DNA of 37,973 nucleotides from Oscillospiraceae bacterium (GTDB lineage Bacteria; Bacillota; Clostridia; Saccharofermentanales; Saccharofermentanaceae), in the NCBI GenBank assembly GCA_015069215.1, contig SVJC01000007.1, positions 1 through 37,973 on the forward strand. Reading direction: 5' to 3'. This document shows, piece after piece, positions 23,501 to 31,227 of the stretch. Position 1 is the stretch's first letter. Every line of letters starts with the position of its first letter. Below the pieces are notes generated by a model. The model was not told where the DNA came from. It saw only the letters and a list, made by a program, of their open reading frames with translations, and ran no database searches. The translations under genes and the position numbers were made by a program.

Positions 23501-24577
23501 ACGAACAATACCATGACGCTCCTCGAAAGCGGCAAGGTAAATTACATCATTTCGACATCGGCAAAGGGCCGTCTGCCTGCACGCGATTCCGTCAAGCTCC
23601 GCCGCCGTGCGGTCATGCTCGGAATTCCCTGCCTCACGGCTATCGATACCGCTGACGCACTTGCAGACTCACTCATGAGCAGATACAGCGAAATCAACAC
23701 TGAGCTCGTTGACATCAACCACATGCGTGAGAAGAGGAAGGTCATCAACTTCACGAAGATGCAGGGATGCGGCAACGATTACATCTACATCGACTGCCTC
23801 GAAAAGATGGTCTCTTCACCTGAATCGCTTTCCGTCTATATGTCCGACAGACATTTCGGCGTAGGCGGTGACGGTATCGTCCTCATTGCACCTTCCCGTG
23901 TCGCAGACTGCCGCATGATCATGTTCAACTTAGACGGTTCTGAAGGCAACATGTGCGGCAACGCGATCCGCTGCGTCGGCAAATACATGTACGACGTCGC
24001 GGGCCACAAGAAAAAGCACATGACCGTCGAGACAAAGAGCGGCATTAAGAAGCTCGAGCTTATGACATTAGGCGACGAAGTCGTACGCGTAAAGGTCGAC
24101 ATGGGAAAGGCGATCCTTGAGCCTTCGCTGATCCCCGTAACGCTTGACGGCGACGTTATCGTCAACCGTCCGGTCGATTACAACGGAAAAACCTACAACA
24201 TCACATGCGTTTCGATGGGCAACCCGCACGCGGTTATCCTCACTGACCTGGTCGATGCTCTCGACCTCGAAAAGATCGGCCCCGATTTCGAGACGCACAA
24301 GATCTTCCCCGAGAGAGTCAACACCGAGTTCATCAAGGTCATCGACGAGCACACATTGAAGATGCGTGTTTGGGAGAGAGGTTCCGGCGAGACGCTCGCA
24401 TGCGGTACAGGCGCGTGCGCAGCTGCAGTCGCGGCATGCCTCAACGGCTACTGCAAGAAGGGTGAGGACATCAAGGTCATCCTCCGCGGCGGCGAACTCA
24501 TCATCCGCTACACCGACGAAGCAGTCTACATGACAGGTAACTGTGAGAAGGTATTCACGGGGAGCATCGAGATCTGA
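20522..24577 (+). CDS. carB-dapF: Carbamoyl-phosphate synthase large subunit fused to diaminopimelate epimerase
   Basis: 1351 residues in one uninterrupted frame. Residues 1 to about 1065 are a full CarB: two ATP-grasp halves (RPAFTLGGSGGG near 175, RPSYVLGGQN near 708) and the C-terminal MGS-like regulatory domain (about 930-1065). From about 1074 to the end is a full DapF: FTKMQGCGNDYIYID, first catalytic Cys in MCGNAIRC (C1145), second in LACGTGACA (C1294). Both Cys are present, so the epimerase is probably active. M1068 just before the DapF part may be the former dapF start, but no ribosome site precedes it. DapF makes meso-diaminopimelate for lysine and peptidoglycan. Confidence 0.93.
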   Translation: MPLDKNIRKVLVIGSGPIVIGQAAEFDYAGTQACRALREDGIEIVLINSNPATIMTDKWMADKIYIEPLTLTTVKRVIETERPDAILSGLGGQTALTLCMELAKDGFLARNGVKLLGSSPECINKAEDRQMFKDTMESIGQPCIPSKVVNDVDSALDFAKEIGYPVIVRPAFTLGGSGGGIANTEEELHEIARNGLALSPITQVLIEKCISGWKEIEFEVIRDKSGNVITVCSMENLDPVGVHTGDSIVIAPAVTLSDKEYQMLRSASLKIIEALGVEGGCNCQFALHPTSFEYAVIEVNPRVSRSSALASKATGYPIAKVATKIALGYRLDEIKNAVTGNTYAAFEPALDYVAVKFPKWPFDKFVYAKRDLGTQMKATGEVMSISDSFESALMKALRGAEISVDTVRLPKLADHSDEEIWAGIGHTTDERLFYVAEGLFRGFDLDKIHQITMIDNWFLSKIRNLVTYEKAISENIDADLYIKGKKLGFTDKALERISGRSVAEFKDLVSVTYKMVDTCAGEFEAVTPYFYATYNSAAAGGENEASIEDTGDAKTVIVIGSGPIRIGQGIEFDYAAVHCVHALRELGYRVVIINNNPETVSTDFDTGDRLYFEPLTPEDVLNIIAQENPVGVVVAFGGQTAIKLTKTLAQNNINIIGTSADSIDMAEDRERFDALLERLGIARPKGFSVLTKEEAFEAAHTLEYPILLRPSYVLGGQNMTIAFHDDDVEEYMNIILDQGIENPVLIDKYIQGREIEVDAIYDGHDVLIPGIMEHIERAGIHSGDSIAVYPAKHIYDRMAKKLVDTTRALCEGLASIGIVNIQYIVKDDQIYVIEVNPRASRTVPYMSKVTGVLMVDCAIRVSLGEKLADMDYGVGFYRQSPYTCVKVPVFSFEKLTDVDTQLGPEMKSTGEVLGVGRNLSEALFKGLVAAGYKMYKHGGVLITVRDSDKSEIVEVAKKFDSLGFNLYATPGNAKALEAAGMKVEVVHKIHESDTNNTMTLLESGKVNYIISTSAKGRLPARDSVKLRRRAVMLGIPCLTAIDTADALADSLMSRYSEINTELVDINHMREKRKVINFTKMQGCGNDYIYIDCLEKMVSSPESLSVYMSDRHFGVGGDGIVLIAPSRVADCRMIMFNLDGSEGNMCGNAIRCVGKYMYDVAGHKKKHMTVETKSGIKKLELMTLGDEVVRVKVDMGKAILEPSLIPVTLDGDVIVNRPVDYNGKTYNITCVSMGNPHAVILTDLVDALDLEKIGPDFETHKIFPERVNTEFIKVIDEHTLKMRVWERGSGETLACGTGACAAAVAACLNGYCKKGEDIKVILRGGELIIRYTDEAVYMTGNCEKVFTGSIEI

Positions 24578-24591
24578 TCTGTTATTATTTC

Positions 24592-24631
24592 AAAACCAAA
24601 GCAGGCGCTGTAATGGCGCCTGTTTTGGTTT
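24592..24631 (+). terminator. Terminator of the gltB-gltD-carA-carB/dapF operon
   Basis: AAACCAAA-g-CAGGCGC pairs with GCGCCTG-tt-TTGGTTT around TGTAATG, 15 bases after the stop. Confidence 0.75.
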
Positions 24632-24681
24632 GCTGTCCCGCAGATCCTGTTTCCACAGGTTTCGCGATTAGTGAAAAGCTG

Positions 24682-24793
24682 TTCACGAAACGGGACACGA
24701 AAATGAACAAAACCGTGTTCCAAATCGTGAATCCGGACCATTATTCACGAAAAGGGACACGAAAATGATCAAAATCGTGTCCCAAAACGTGAA
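24682..24793. repeat. Two tandem 50-bp nested palindromes
   Basis: Copies at 24682-24731 and 24744-24793 (62-bp period) differ at a few positions. Each has TTCACG/CGTGAA outside and GGGACACG/CGTGTCC-type arms inside (the first copy has one mismatch), giving a long interrupted hairpin. They lie between convergent carB-dapF and pyrG and carry no T run. Confidence 0.75.
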
Positions 24794-24845
24794 CACGTCC
24801 CGGGTTTAAAGATAAGCTTCAATAAAACAGGGCGCGGATTACCAA

Positions 24846-24881
24846 AAAAGTGTTCTGAAACAGAGATTTCAGAACACTTTT
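24846..24881. terminator. Terminator downstream of pyrG
   Basis: Perfect 15-bp stem AAAAGTGTTCTGAAA/TTTCAGAACACTTTT with a six-base loop. On the minus strand the stem continues into TTTTTT, so it mainly ends the glnA-pyrG transcript. Confidence 0.8.
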
Positions 24882-24933
24882 CGGGAAAATATCATGTTGT
24901 GTGCGGCAAGGGGGCGCCGCGCGCGTGTAAAAC

Positions 24934-26532
24934 TTACTTCTTCAGTGAAGCCTTGACCAGGCCCATGAACAGCGGATGGGGCTTGTTCGGACGGGACTTG
25001 AACTCGGGATGATACTGCACGCCTACGAAGAACGGGTGGGATTTATATTCGACAGTCTCGACAAGCAAACCGTCGGGTGAGAGGCCGCTGATCGTAAGGC
25101 CTGCGGCGGTCAGCTCGTCGCGGTAATCGTTGTTGAATTCGTATCTGTGTCTGTGGCGCTCGTTGATCGAAAGTGAGCCGTAGCATTCTTCCATCTTTGT
25201 GCCGGGAGCGATGTTGCAAGGGTAGCTTCCGAGACGCAGTGTGCCGCCCTTTTCGACTTCGTCGCTCTGGCCGGGCATGAAGTCTATCACCTTGTGCAAA
25301 GATTCCGGATTGAACTCGTTGGAGTTGGCGTCAGCATAACCAAGCAGATTTCTTCCTGCTTCGATGACGGCGATCTGCATGCCGAGGCAGATGCCGAGGT
25401 AAGGAACGTTATTTTCGCGGCAATACTGCGCGGTTAATATCATGCCCTCGATGCCTCTTCCGCCGAAGCCGCCGGGAACTATGATGCCGTCAACTCCTGA
25501 GAGGATCTCCTTGTAATTTTCTGCGTTGATGCTTTCGGAATCGATCCACTTGATGTTGACAGTCGCGTCGTTGAAATAGCCTGCGTGGTGGAGCGCTTCG
25601 GCTACTGAAAGGTATGCGTCGTGGAGCTGGGTGTACTTGCCGACGAGGCCGATCGTAACGCTGTTTGAAGGCGTAATGATGCGGTTGATGAGTGACTCCC
25701 ATTCGGTAAGATCCGGCGGAGGGCAGTCAAGTCCGAGTCCGCGGCAGACGATGTCTGACATGCCTGAACGCTCGAGCATGAGAGGTGCCTCGTAAAGGAT
25801 CGGGAGCGTTGTGTTCTCGATGACGCAGTCTTCCTTAACGTTGCAGAAGTGAGCGATCTTGCCGAAGATGGCCATGTCCTCGATCTTTTCGTCGGTTCTA
25901 AGGACAATGATGTCAGGCGTGATGCCCATGCCCTGGAGCTCTTTTACGGAGTGCTGTGTGGGCTTTGTCTTGTGCTCGCCTGATGCCTTGAGGTAGGGGA
26001 GAAGACATACGTGGATGTAGAGTGAATTCTCGCGTCCGACTTCGTTTCCGACTTGTCTGATCGCCTCGATGAAGGGCTGGCCCTCGATGTCGCCGATCGT
26101 GCCGCCGACCTCGGTGATTACTACGTCTGCGCTGCTCTGGCGGCCGACGTTGTAGATGAATCTCTTTATCTCGTCAGTTACGTGCGGGATGATCTGCACG
26201 GTTGAACCTAAGTATTCGCCGCGGCGCTCTTTTGCGATTACGTTGGAGTAGACTTTACCGGTCGTGAGGTTCGAAAACTTGTTCAGGTCCTCATCGATGA
26301 AACGCTCGTAGTGGCCCAGGTCGAGGTCGGTCTCGGCGCCGTCTTCGGTGACGTAAACTTCGCCGTGCTGATAGGGGCTCATCGTGCCCGGATCGACGTT
26401 GATGTAAGGGTCGAGCTTCTGTGCCGCAACCTTTAATCCGCGCATTTTAAGCAGTCTGCCGACGGAGGCGGCTGTGATACCTTTTCCAAGGCCCGAGACA
26501 ACGCCCCCCGTAACGAAAATGTACTTTGTCAT
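24934..26532 (-). CDS. pyrG: CTP synthase
   Basis: 532 residues, normal length. The N-terminal synthetase domain begins [18 protein letters not shown] (P-loop), with the CTP/UTP-binding VGGTIGDIE. The C-terminal glutamine amidotransferase has GICLGMQ nucleophile and QYHPEF. It aminates UTP to CTP with glutamine and ATP in the cytoplasm. It lies five bases after the ANTAR regulator with GGAG before the ATG, and so is third in glnA-ANTAR-pyrG. No pyrG-type attenuator of its own is present. Confidence 0.96.
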   Translation of the reverse strand: MTKYIFVTGGVVSGLGKGITAASVGRLLKMRGLKVAAQKLDPYINVDPGTMSPYQHGEVYVTEDGAETDLDLGHYERFIDEDLNKFSNLTTGKVYSNVIAKERRGEYLGSTVQIIPHVTDEIKRFIYNVGRQSSADVVITEVGGTIGDIEGQPFIEAIRQVGNEVGRENSLYIHVCLLPYLKASGEHKTKPTQHSVKELQGMGITPDIIVLRTDEKIEDMAIFGKIAHFCNVKEDCVIENTTLPILYEAPLMLERSGMSDIVCRGLGLDCPPPDLTEWESLINRIITPSNSVTIGLVGKYTQLHDAYLSVAEALHHAGYFNDATVNIKWIDSESINAENYKEILSGVDGIIVPGGFGGRGIEGMILTAQYCRENNVPYLGICLGMQIAVIEAGRNLLGYADANSNEFNPESLHKVIDFMPGQSDEVEKGGTLRLGSYPCNIAPGTKMEECYGSLSINERHRHRYEFNNDYRDELTAAGLTISGLSPDGLLVETVEYKSHPFFVGVQYHPEFKSRPNKPHPLFMGLVKASLKK

Positions 26533-26537
26533 AGTGG

Positions 26538-27122
26538 TTACTCCTTATATTTCGCTATTATTTGTTCAGCAATCTTGCGCTTGGTGATGCGCGAGTTCAT
26601 CGCGAGTTTTTCGAGGAACCTGTGTGCACTTGCTTCGTCCAAGTTTTCCTTTTCCATGAGGAGGAGCTTGGCGCGGTTGACGAGCTTGATCTCTTCGATC
26701 TTCTCTTCGAAGGACTGGGCTTTGACTTCCATCTTCTTAAGCCTCTGGCGTGTTGCGCAGATGAGCTTGAGAGACTGCGAAACGATGGCTTTGCTCGTCG
26801 GCTTAGACAGAGCTAAAACACCATATTCTTCGGCCTTTGCGGCGATCTCGTCATATATGGCGGCATCAAGGAAAAGAAGGACTCCGATGCCTGTTTCGCT
26901 TGCGATATCGACTGCGAGGTTTGCGCCTCTTTCGTCTTTTAAAGGCGCGTTGACGATGAGGATGTCGTAACTTATATTGTCGAGCCTTCTTCTTGCCGCG
27001 CCTGCGGAATTGACGACGTCAACGGGCCCATACTCGTTGGAGGGGAGAAGAGACAGAAGCACCTGGTCAAACTTTTCGTTTGACGATGCGATAAGAACGC
27101 TCATCTGCAGTTCTTTTGGCAT
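26538..27122 (-). CDS. ANTAR-domain antiterminator with pseudo-receiver (GlnR-like)
   Basis: 194 residues. Residues 7-120 have a response-regulator receiver fold ([13 protein letters not shown]..., [13 protein letters not shown]), but the position of the phosphorylated Asp is N58, so control by phosphorylation is unlikely. A coiled segment ([19 protein letters not shown]) leads to the C-terminal ANTAR domain (about 131-190: [25 protein letters not shown]). ANTAR domains bind paired RNA hairpins with A1/G4 six-base loops and prevent termination. ANTAR regulators beside glnA are known in clostridia as GlnR. The amt, glnA and gltB leaders here carry matching hairpins. Confidence 0.88.
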   Translation of the reverse strand: MPKELQMSVLIASSNEKFDQVLLSLLPSNEYGPVDVVNSAGAARRRLDNISYDILIVNAPLKDERGANLAVDIASETGIGVLLFLDAAIYDEIAAKAEEYGVLALSKPTSKAIVSQSLKLICATRQRLKKMEVKAQSFEEKIEEIKLVNRAKLLLMEKENLDEASAHRFLEKLAMNSRITKRKIAEQIIAKYKE

Positions 27123-27168
27123 GTCCCCGTTCCCCTTTCTTAAGTTTTTCCCGCTTTGTTTTTATGCG

Positions 27169-28344
27169 TTATCCGCAGTATGCTTCGATCAGTTCCTTGC
27201 TGAAGACTTTGTTTACGAAATCACTCTTCATCGCGAGTTTCTTTGCTTCATTGAGTGTGCCCGGCAGGCTGTCGATGTTGGCGCCGGCGGTGGGCAGATC
27301 GTACTTGTTTTCGATGCCGTCCAGGCACTCATAAATGAGCATTGCCATTGCAAGATAAGGATTTGCAAGAGCGTCAGGTGACCTCAGCTGCGCGTAGTGA
27401 TGGCCCGAAGGACCTGCGGGCGGAATGCGTACGAGCTGGCCTCTGTTGTCGCCTGACCAGGATACGGTGCTGGGAGCACTGCCCTCGCCGAATCTTCTGT
27501 AGGACTGCTCGGAATTATTGAAGAAAACAGTGGTGCTGTGAATGTGCTTTAAGATGCCTGCGATCGCGTGGGGAAGGACCTGTTCGCCCGACCTTGCGGT
27601 TGCCAGGACATTTATGTGGAAGCCGTTGCCCGGAGCGCCGTCCAGAGGCTTCGGCGAGAAGTCGGCATAAAGTCCGTAGCGAGCCGCGATCGTCTTAACG
27701 ACCGTGATGTAAGTTATGACATTGTCTGCAGCCTTGACCGCGTCATTGGATGCGAAGTCGATCTGGTTCTGGCCGGGGCCTGCCTCGTGGTGCGAGTTGG
27801 TGGGAAGTATGCCCATTCTTTCGAGCGTGAGGCAGATCTCACGTCTTACGTTCTCACACTTGTCGAGCGGCGCGATGTCCATGTAGCCGGCGTTGTCGCA
27901 GGGTGTTTTGGTGGGATTGCCATCCTCGTCCGTCTTGAAAAGATAGAACTCAATCCTTGATCCGAAATTGAAATCGATGCCCTTCTTGGCAGCCGTCTCA
28001 ACAGCATCTTTCAAGACCTTTCGCGTATCGATCGCGAAGGGTGTTCCGTCCTGCAGCGTGATGTCGCAGAGCATCCTTATGACCTTGCCGTTTTCGGGGC
28101 GCCAGGGAAGAAGTGTCGTCGTTGTTATGTCCGGGTGAAGGAACAGATCCGGGTAAACGTTTTCGCCGAATCCGGGGATCAGCGAAGCGTTGATCGGGAT
28201 GCCGTGCTTAACAGCTTCACCGAGCATGTGGGGCATTATCGAAATATTCTTTCTGTTGCCGTGTACGTCACAGAAAGCAAGCCTTATGAACTTGATATCT
28301 TCCTCTTCGATGTACTGCATAAATTCGCTTAAAGAGCAATCCAT
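27169..28344 (-). CDS. glnA: Glutamine synthetase, short type I-like
   Basis: 391 residues from ATG 28344, six bases after GGAGG; eight further upstream codons lack such a site. N-terminal beta-grasp (FIRLAFCDVHGNRKNISIM), catalytic domain with EAGPGQNQIDF, the ATP-site NGFHINV, and NRGQLVRIPP. It joins ammonia to glutamate. It is about 50 residues shorter than classical GlnA and lacks the adenylylation-loop region near the C-terminus, so regulation should be transcriptional or by feedback. First gene of glnA-ANTAR-pyrG and divergent from glnN. Confidence 0.88.
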   Translation of the reverse strand: MDCSLSEFMQYIEEEDIKFIRLAFCDVHGNRKNISIMPHMLGEAVKHGIPINASLIPGFGENVYPDLFLHPDITTTTLLPWRPENGKVIRMLCDITLQDGTPFAIDTRKVLKDAVETAAKKGIDFNFGSRIEFYLFKTDEDGNPTKTPCDNAGYMDIAPLDKCENVRREICLTLERMGILPTNSHHEAGPGQNQIDFASNDAVKAADNVITYITVVKTIAARYGLYADFSPKPLDGAPGNGFHINVLATARSGEQVLPHAIAGILKHIHSTTVFFNNSEQSYRRFGEGSAPSTVSWSGDNRGQLVRIPPAGPSGHHYAQLRSPDALANPYLAMAMLIYECLDGIENKYDLPTAGANIDSLPGTLNEAKKLAMKSDFVNKVFSKELIEAYCG

Positions 28345-28392
28345 GTGTAACCTCCGCGTTATCTGCATAAATAGAAAATGGCGCCATCCTGT

Positions 28393-28464
28393 GCACTATT
28401 GTGTGCGCAGAATGAACGCCTTTGTTCATTTGTTGATTTTGCCACTTGGATTATTTGTTGTCAA
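28393..28464 (-). promoter_or_regulatory. glnA promoter and ANTAR-type leader hairpins
   Basis: Minus strand: TTGACA (28459-28464), 17 bases, CAAAAT (28436-28441). The RNA should begin near 28429, right at P1 (28411-28430): AATGAAC-AAAGGC-GTTCATT, six-base loop with A1 and G4. A second small hairpin GCAC-ACAATA-GTGC (28393-28406) has A1 but A at position 4. A weak GC-rich hairpin before TTTTCTATTT follows; the terminator is less clear than in amt. Confidence 0.65.
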
Positions 28465-28481
28465 TGAAAATTTGTGAGCGA

Positions 28482-28514
28482 TTTCCGCACAAGCGCAGCG
28501 CGGAGGACCTTAGC
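28482..28514. repeat. Short dispersed palindromic repeat, copy 2
   Basis: 33 bases matching 10927-10959, located in the middle of the divergent glnA/glnN intergenic region, upstream of both promoters. Confidence 0.65.
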
Positions 28515-28535
28515 GAACAAATTTCAAATCGTGTC

Positions 28536-28564
28536 TTGACAGCATGAAAATCGAGGTGTATTCT
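28536..28564 (+). promoter_or_regulatory. glnN promoter
   Basis: TTGACA (28536-28541), 17 bases, TATTCT (28559-28564). Confidence 0.7.
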
Positions 28565-28591
28565 GTCGCCATAAATCGAAGACAAACGGCA

Positions 28592-28629
28592 AAGACGCCA
28601 TGAACCACAGGGTTCGTGGCGTCTTTTTT
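28592..28629 (+). terminator. Leader terminator of glnN
   Basis: AAGACGCCA pairs with TGGCGTCTT, inner GAACC/GGTTC with loop ACAG, followed by TTTTTT. It sits between the glnN promoter and the start codon, so it should act as an attenuator. I do not find a clear A1/G4 hairpin before it, although an AACGGC string is present at 28585-28590. Confidence 0.75.
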
Positions 28630-28661
28630 GTTTTCAAAAACTATGTTAAGGAGAACGGTTT

Positions 28662-30749
28662 ATGAGAACGGTAGAAGAGTATTTTGGTGAGAACGTCTTT
28701 AATGAATCCGTGATGAAGTCCAGACTCCCCAAGGAAGCCTACAAGGCTGTTAAGGAAGCCATCGATCACGGCAAGAGATTGACCCCCGAGGTAGCAGGCG
28801 TCATCGCAAATGAGATGAAGCAGTGGGCCATCGAAAAGGGAGCAACACACTACACACACTGGTTCCAGCCTCTTACGGGAATCACAGCAGAGAAGCACGA
28901 CAGCTTCATCGCACCTCAGGATGACGGCAAGGTAATAATGCATTTTTCGGGCAAGGAACTTATCCAGGGTGAGCCTGACGCATCTTCATTCCCTTCCGGC
29001 GGCATCCGTGCAACATTCGAGGCAAGAGGATATACCGCATGGGATCCTACTTCCTTCGCATTCCTCAAGGACGGCGTGCTCTGCATCCCGACAGCATTCT
29101 GCTCATATAACGGCGAGGCACTCGATAAGAAGACACCTTTGCTCCGCTCGATGGAAGCCATCAACAAGCAGGCTCTGCGCATCATGAAGATATTCGGCAA
29201 GGACGATGTTACTTCAATCAGAACAACAGTCGGCCCTGAGCAGGAATACTTCCTCATCGACAAGAAGATGTACGACCAAAGAAAGGACCTCATCTACACC
29301 GGCAGAACATTGTTTGGCGCACTTCCTCCGAAGGGCCAGCAGATGGAAGATCATTACTTTGGTGTCATCAAGCCGAGAGTTCAGGCTTTCATGAAGGATC
29401 TTAACGAAGAACTCTGGAAGCTCGGAATCCTTGCAACAACTGAGCATAACGAAGTTGCTCCCGCACAGCACGAGCTCGCACCTATCTTCACAACGACGAA
29501 CATCGCTGCTGATCACAACCAGCTCACGATGGAGATAATGCAAAAAGTCGCAAGAAAGCATGACCTCGTCTGCCTCCTGCACGAAAAGCCTTTCGAGGGC
29601 GTCAACGGTTCAGGTAAGCACAACAACTGGTCCATCTCGACTGATACGGGAATCAATCTCCTCGATCCGGGTGACACACCCCGCGCCAACGCTTCGTTCC
29701 TGCTCTTCCTGACAGCAGTCATTTCCGCTGTTGATACATATCAGGATCTGCTCAGACTTTCCGTCGCTTCCGCAGGCAACGACCACCGTCTTGGCGCTAA
29801 CGAGGCACCTCCGGCGATAATCTCGATCTTCCTCGGTTCCGAGCTCACAGAGATCCTCGACTCCATCGTTGAAGACCGTCCGTACGGCTCAAAGGAAAAG
29901 GAGATCATGAAGATCGGCGTACACGTTCTGCCCAGATTCCCCAAGGATACGACAGACCGTAACAGGACCAGCCCGTTTGCTTTCACAGGCAACAAGTTCG
30001 AGTTCAGAATGCTCGGCTCCGCTGCATCCATCGCAATGGCTAACACCATCCTCAACGCAGCAGTTGCAGAAGTCCTTTCACAGTTCGCTGATAAGCTCGA
30101 GGGAGTTTCTGATTTCGAGAGCGCTCTCCATGACCTAATCAAGTCTGAGATCACCGCTCACAAGAGGATCCTTTTCAACGGCAACGGCTATGACGATTCA
30201 TGGGTCGCTGAAGCAGAGAAGAGAGGCCTTTCCAACTACAAGACATTGCCCGACGCGGTCAAGCACTATCTTGATGCAAAGAACGTCGAGCTCCTTACAA
30301 AGCACAACGTTTACTCCGAAGTTGAGATGAACTCACGTCACGAGATCTTCCTTGAGAAGTACTGCAAGCTCCTCAACATCGAGTACCAGACAATGTCCGT
30401 CATGGCTAAGCAGGACATTCTCCCGGCAGTCTCCGCATACTCCGCAGAGCTCGCATCCGACATCGCAGCAATCGAGTCTGCTGGCGGATCCGCTGATTTC
30501 GAGAAAGAGACATTCGCTGAGATCTCTGCTGACATGAATGCAGCAAACAAGTCACTCAAGGCTTTGAACAAGCTCATCGGTGAGTTGGATGCAATAGACG
30601 ATTACGAAGTACTTGCAGACAAGATCAAGGACGAGATGATCCCTGCAATGGACGCACTTCGTGCAAACTGCGACAAGCTCGAGCTTGAGACCGCAGCTGA
30701 GTACTGGCCGTTCCCGACCTACGGGGAACTGCTTTTCGGAGTAAGGTAA
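28662..30749 (+). CDS. glnN: Glutamine synthetase, type III
   Basis: 695 residues, normal for the large GSIII class of Bacteroidetes, clostridia and cyanobacteria. The GSIII signature is present ([22 protein letters not shown]), with the ATP and glutamate sites [10 protein letters not shown] and [12 protein letters not shown] and a C-terminal helical extension. It makes glutamine from glutamate and ammonia as a dodecamer. Start after AAGGAGAA. Its own promoter and leader terminator suggest nitrogen-controlled readthrough. The cell thus has two glutamine synthetases encoded back to back. Confidence 0.97.
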   Translation: MRTVEEYFGENVFNESVMKSRLPKEAYKAVKEAIDHGKRLTPEVAGVIANEMKQWAIEKGATHYTHWFQPLTGITAEKHDSFIAPQDDGKVIMHFSGKELIQGEPDASSFPSGGIRATFEARGYTAWDPTSFAFLKDGVLCIPTAFCSYNGEALDKKTPLLRSMEAINKQALRIMKIFGKDDVTSIRTTVGPEQEYFLIDKKMYDQRKDLIYTGRTLFGALPPKGQQMEDHYFGVIKPRVQAFMKDLNEELWKLGILATTEHNEVAPAQHELAPIFTTTNIAADHNQLTMEIMQKVARKHDLVCLLHEKPFEGVNGSGKHNNWSISTDTGINLLDPGDTPRANASFLLFLTAVISAVDTYQDLLRLSVASAGNDHRLGANEAPPAIISIFLGSELTEILDSIVEDRPYGSKEKEIMKIGVHVLPRFPKDTTDRNRTSPFAFTGNKFEFRMLGSAASIAMANTILNAAVAEVLSQFADKLEGVSDFESALHDLIKSEITAHKRILFNGNGYDDSWVAEAEKRGLSNYKTLPDAVKHYLDAKNVELLTKHNVYSEVEMNSRHEIFLEKYCKLLNIEYQTMSVMAKQDILPAVSAYSAELASDIAAIESAGGSADFEKETFAEISADMNAANKSLKALNKLIGELDAIDDYEVLADKIKDEMIPAMDALRANCDKLELETAAEYWPFPTYGELLFGVR

Positions 30750-30781
30750 TCGGTTATCCTGCCCGTTCCATACCGCTTTAT

Positions 30782-30817
30782 GGGGGCCGGCTTCCTTCGG
30801 GGAGCAGGTCCTCTTTT
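30782..30817 (+). terminator. Terminator after glnN
   Basis: GGGCC-g-GCTTCC pairs with GGGAGC-a-GGTCC around a TTCG loop, followed by CTCTTTT. Confidence 0.65.
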
Positions 30818-30841
30818 AGCTTATGATCCGTGCGCAGCTGT

Positions 30842-31112
30842 GATTCCACGTTATCTCCTTCGTTTTGAACGAAACGCAGGAGGAAAGATGGAATGAGTGT
30901 GCTTTTCGGCTGTGATTCCACGTTACCTCCTTCGTTTTGAACGAAACGCAGGAGGAAAGATGGAATGAGTGTGCTTTTCGACTGTGATTCCACGTTGCCT
31001 CCTTCGTTTTGAACGAAACGCAGGAGGAAAGATGGAATGAGTGTGCTTTTCGGCTGTGATTCCACGCTGCCTCCTTCGTTTTGAACGAAACGCAGGAGGG
31101 AAGATGGAATGA
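30842..31112. repeat. Four-copy tandem array of a 72-bp palindromic repeat
   Basis: GATTCCACG starts at 30842, 30914, 30986 and 31058, an exact 72-bp period. Each unit is an interrupted hairpin: ATTCCA/TGGAAT outside, CCTCCT/AGGAGG in the middle, CGTTT/AAACG around TGAACG at the tip. Units are about 95% identical. Because 72 is a multiple of three, all frames through it yield 24-residue repeats; I regard such frames as by-products. Confidence 0.88.
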
Positions 31113-31227
31113 AAACAATTATAAGGGTAAGGTAAAGAGAAATAATAAAAGCGGCGGCGCTGATGATTGTCGTGTTTTGTCGGTTTTTGTCGAGCCCGCT
31201 GAACGAATAAAGGCTCATAATCGTTAT

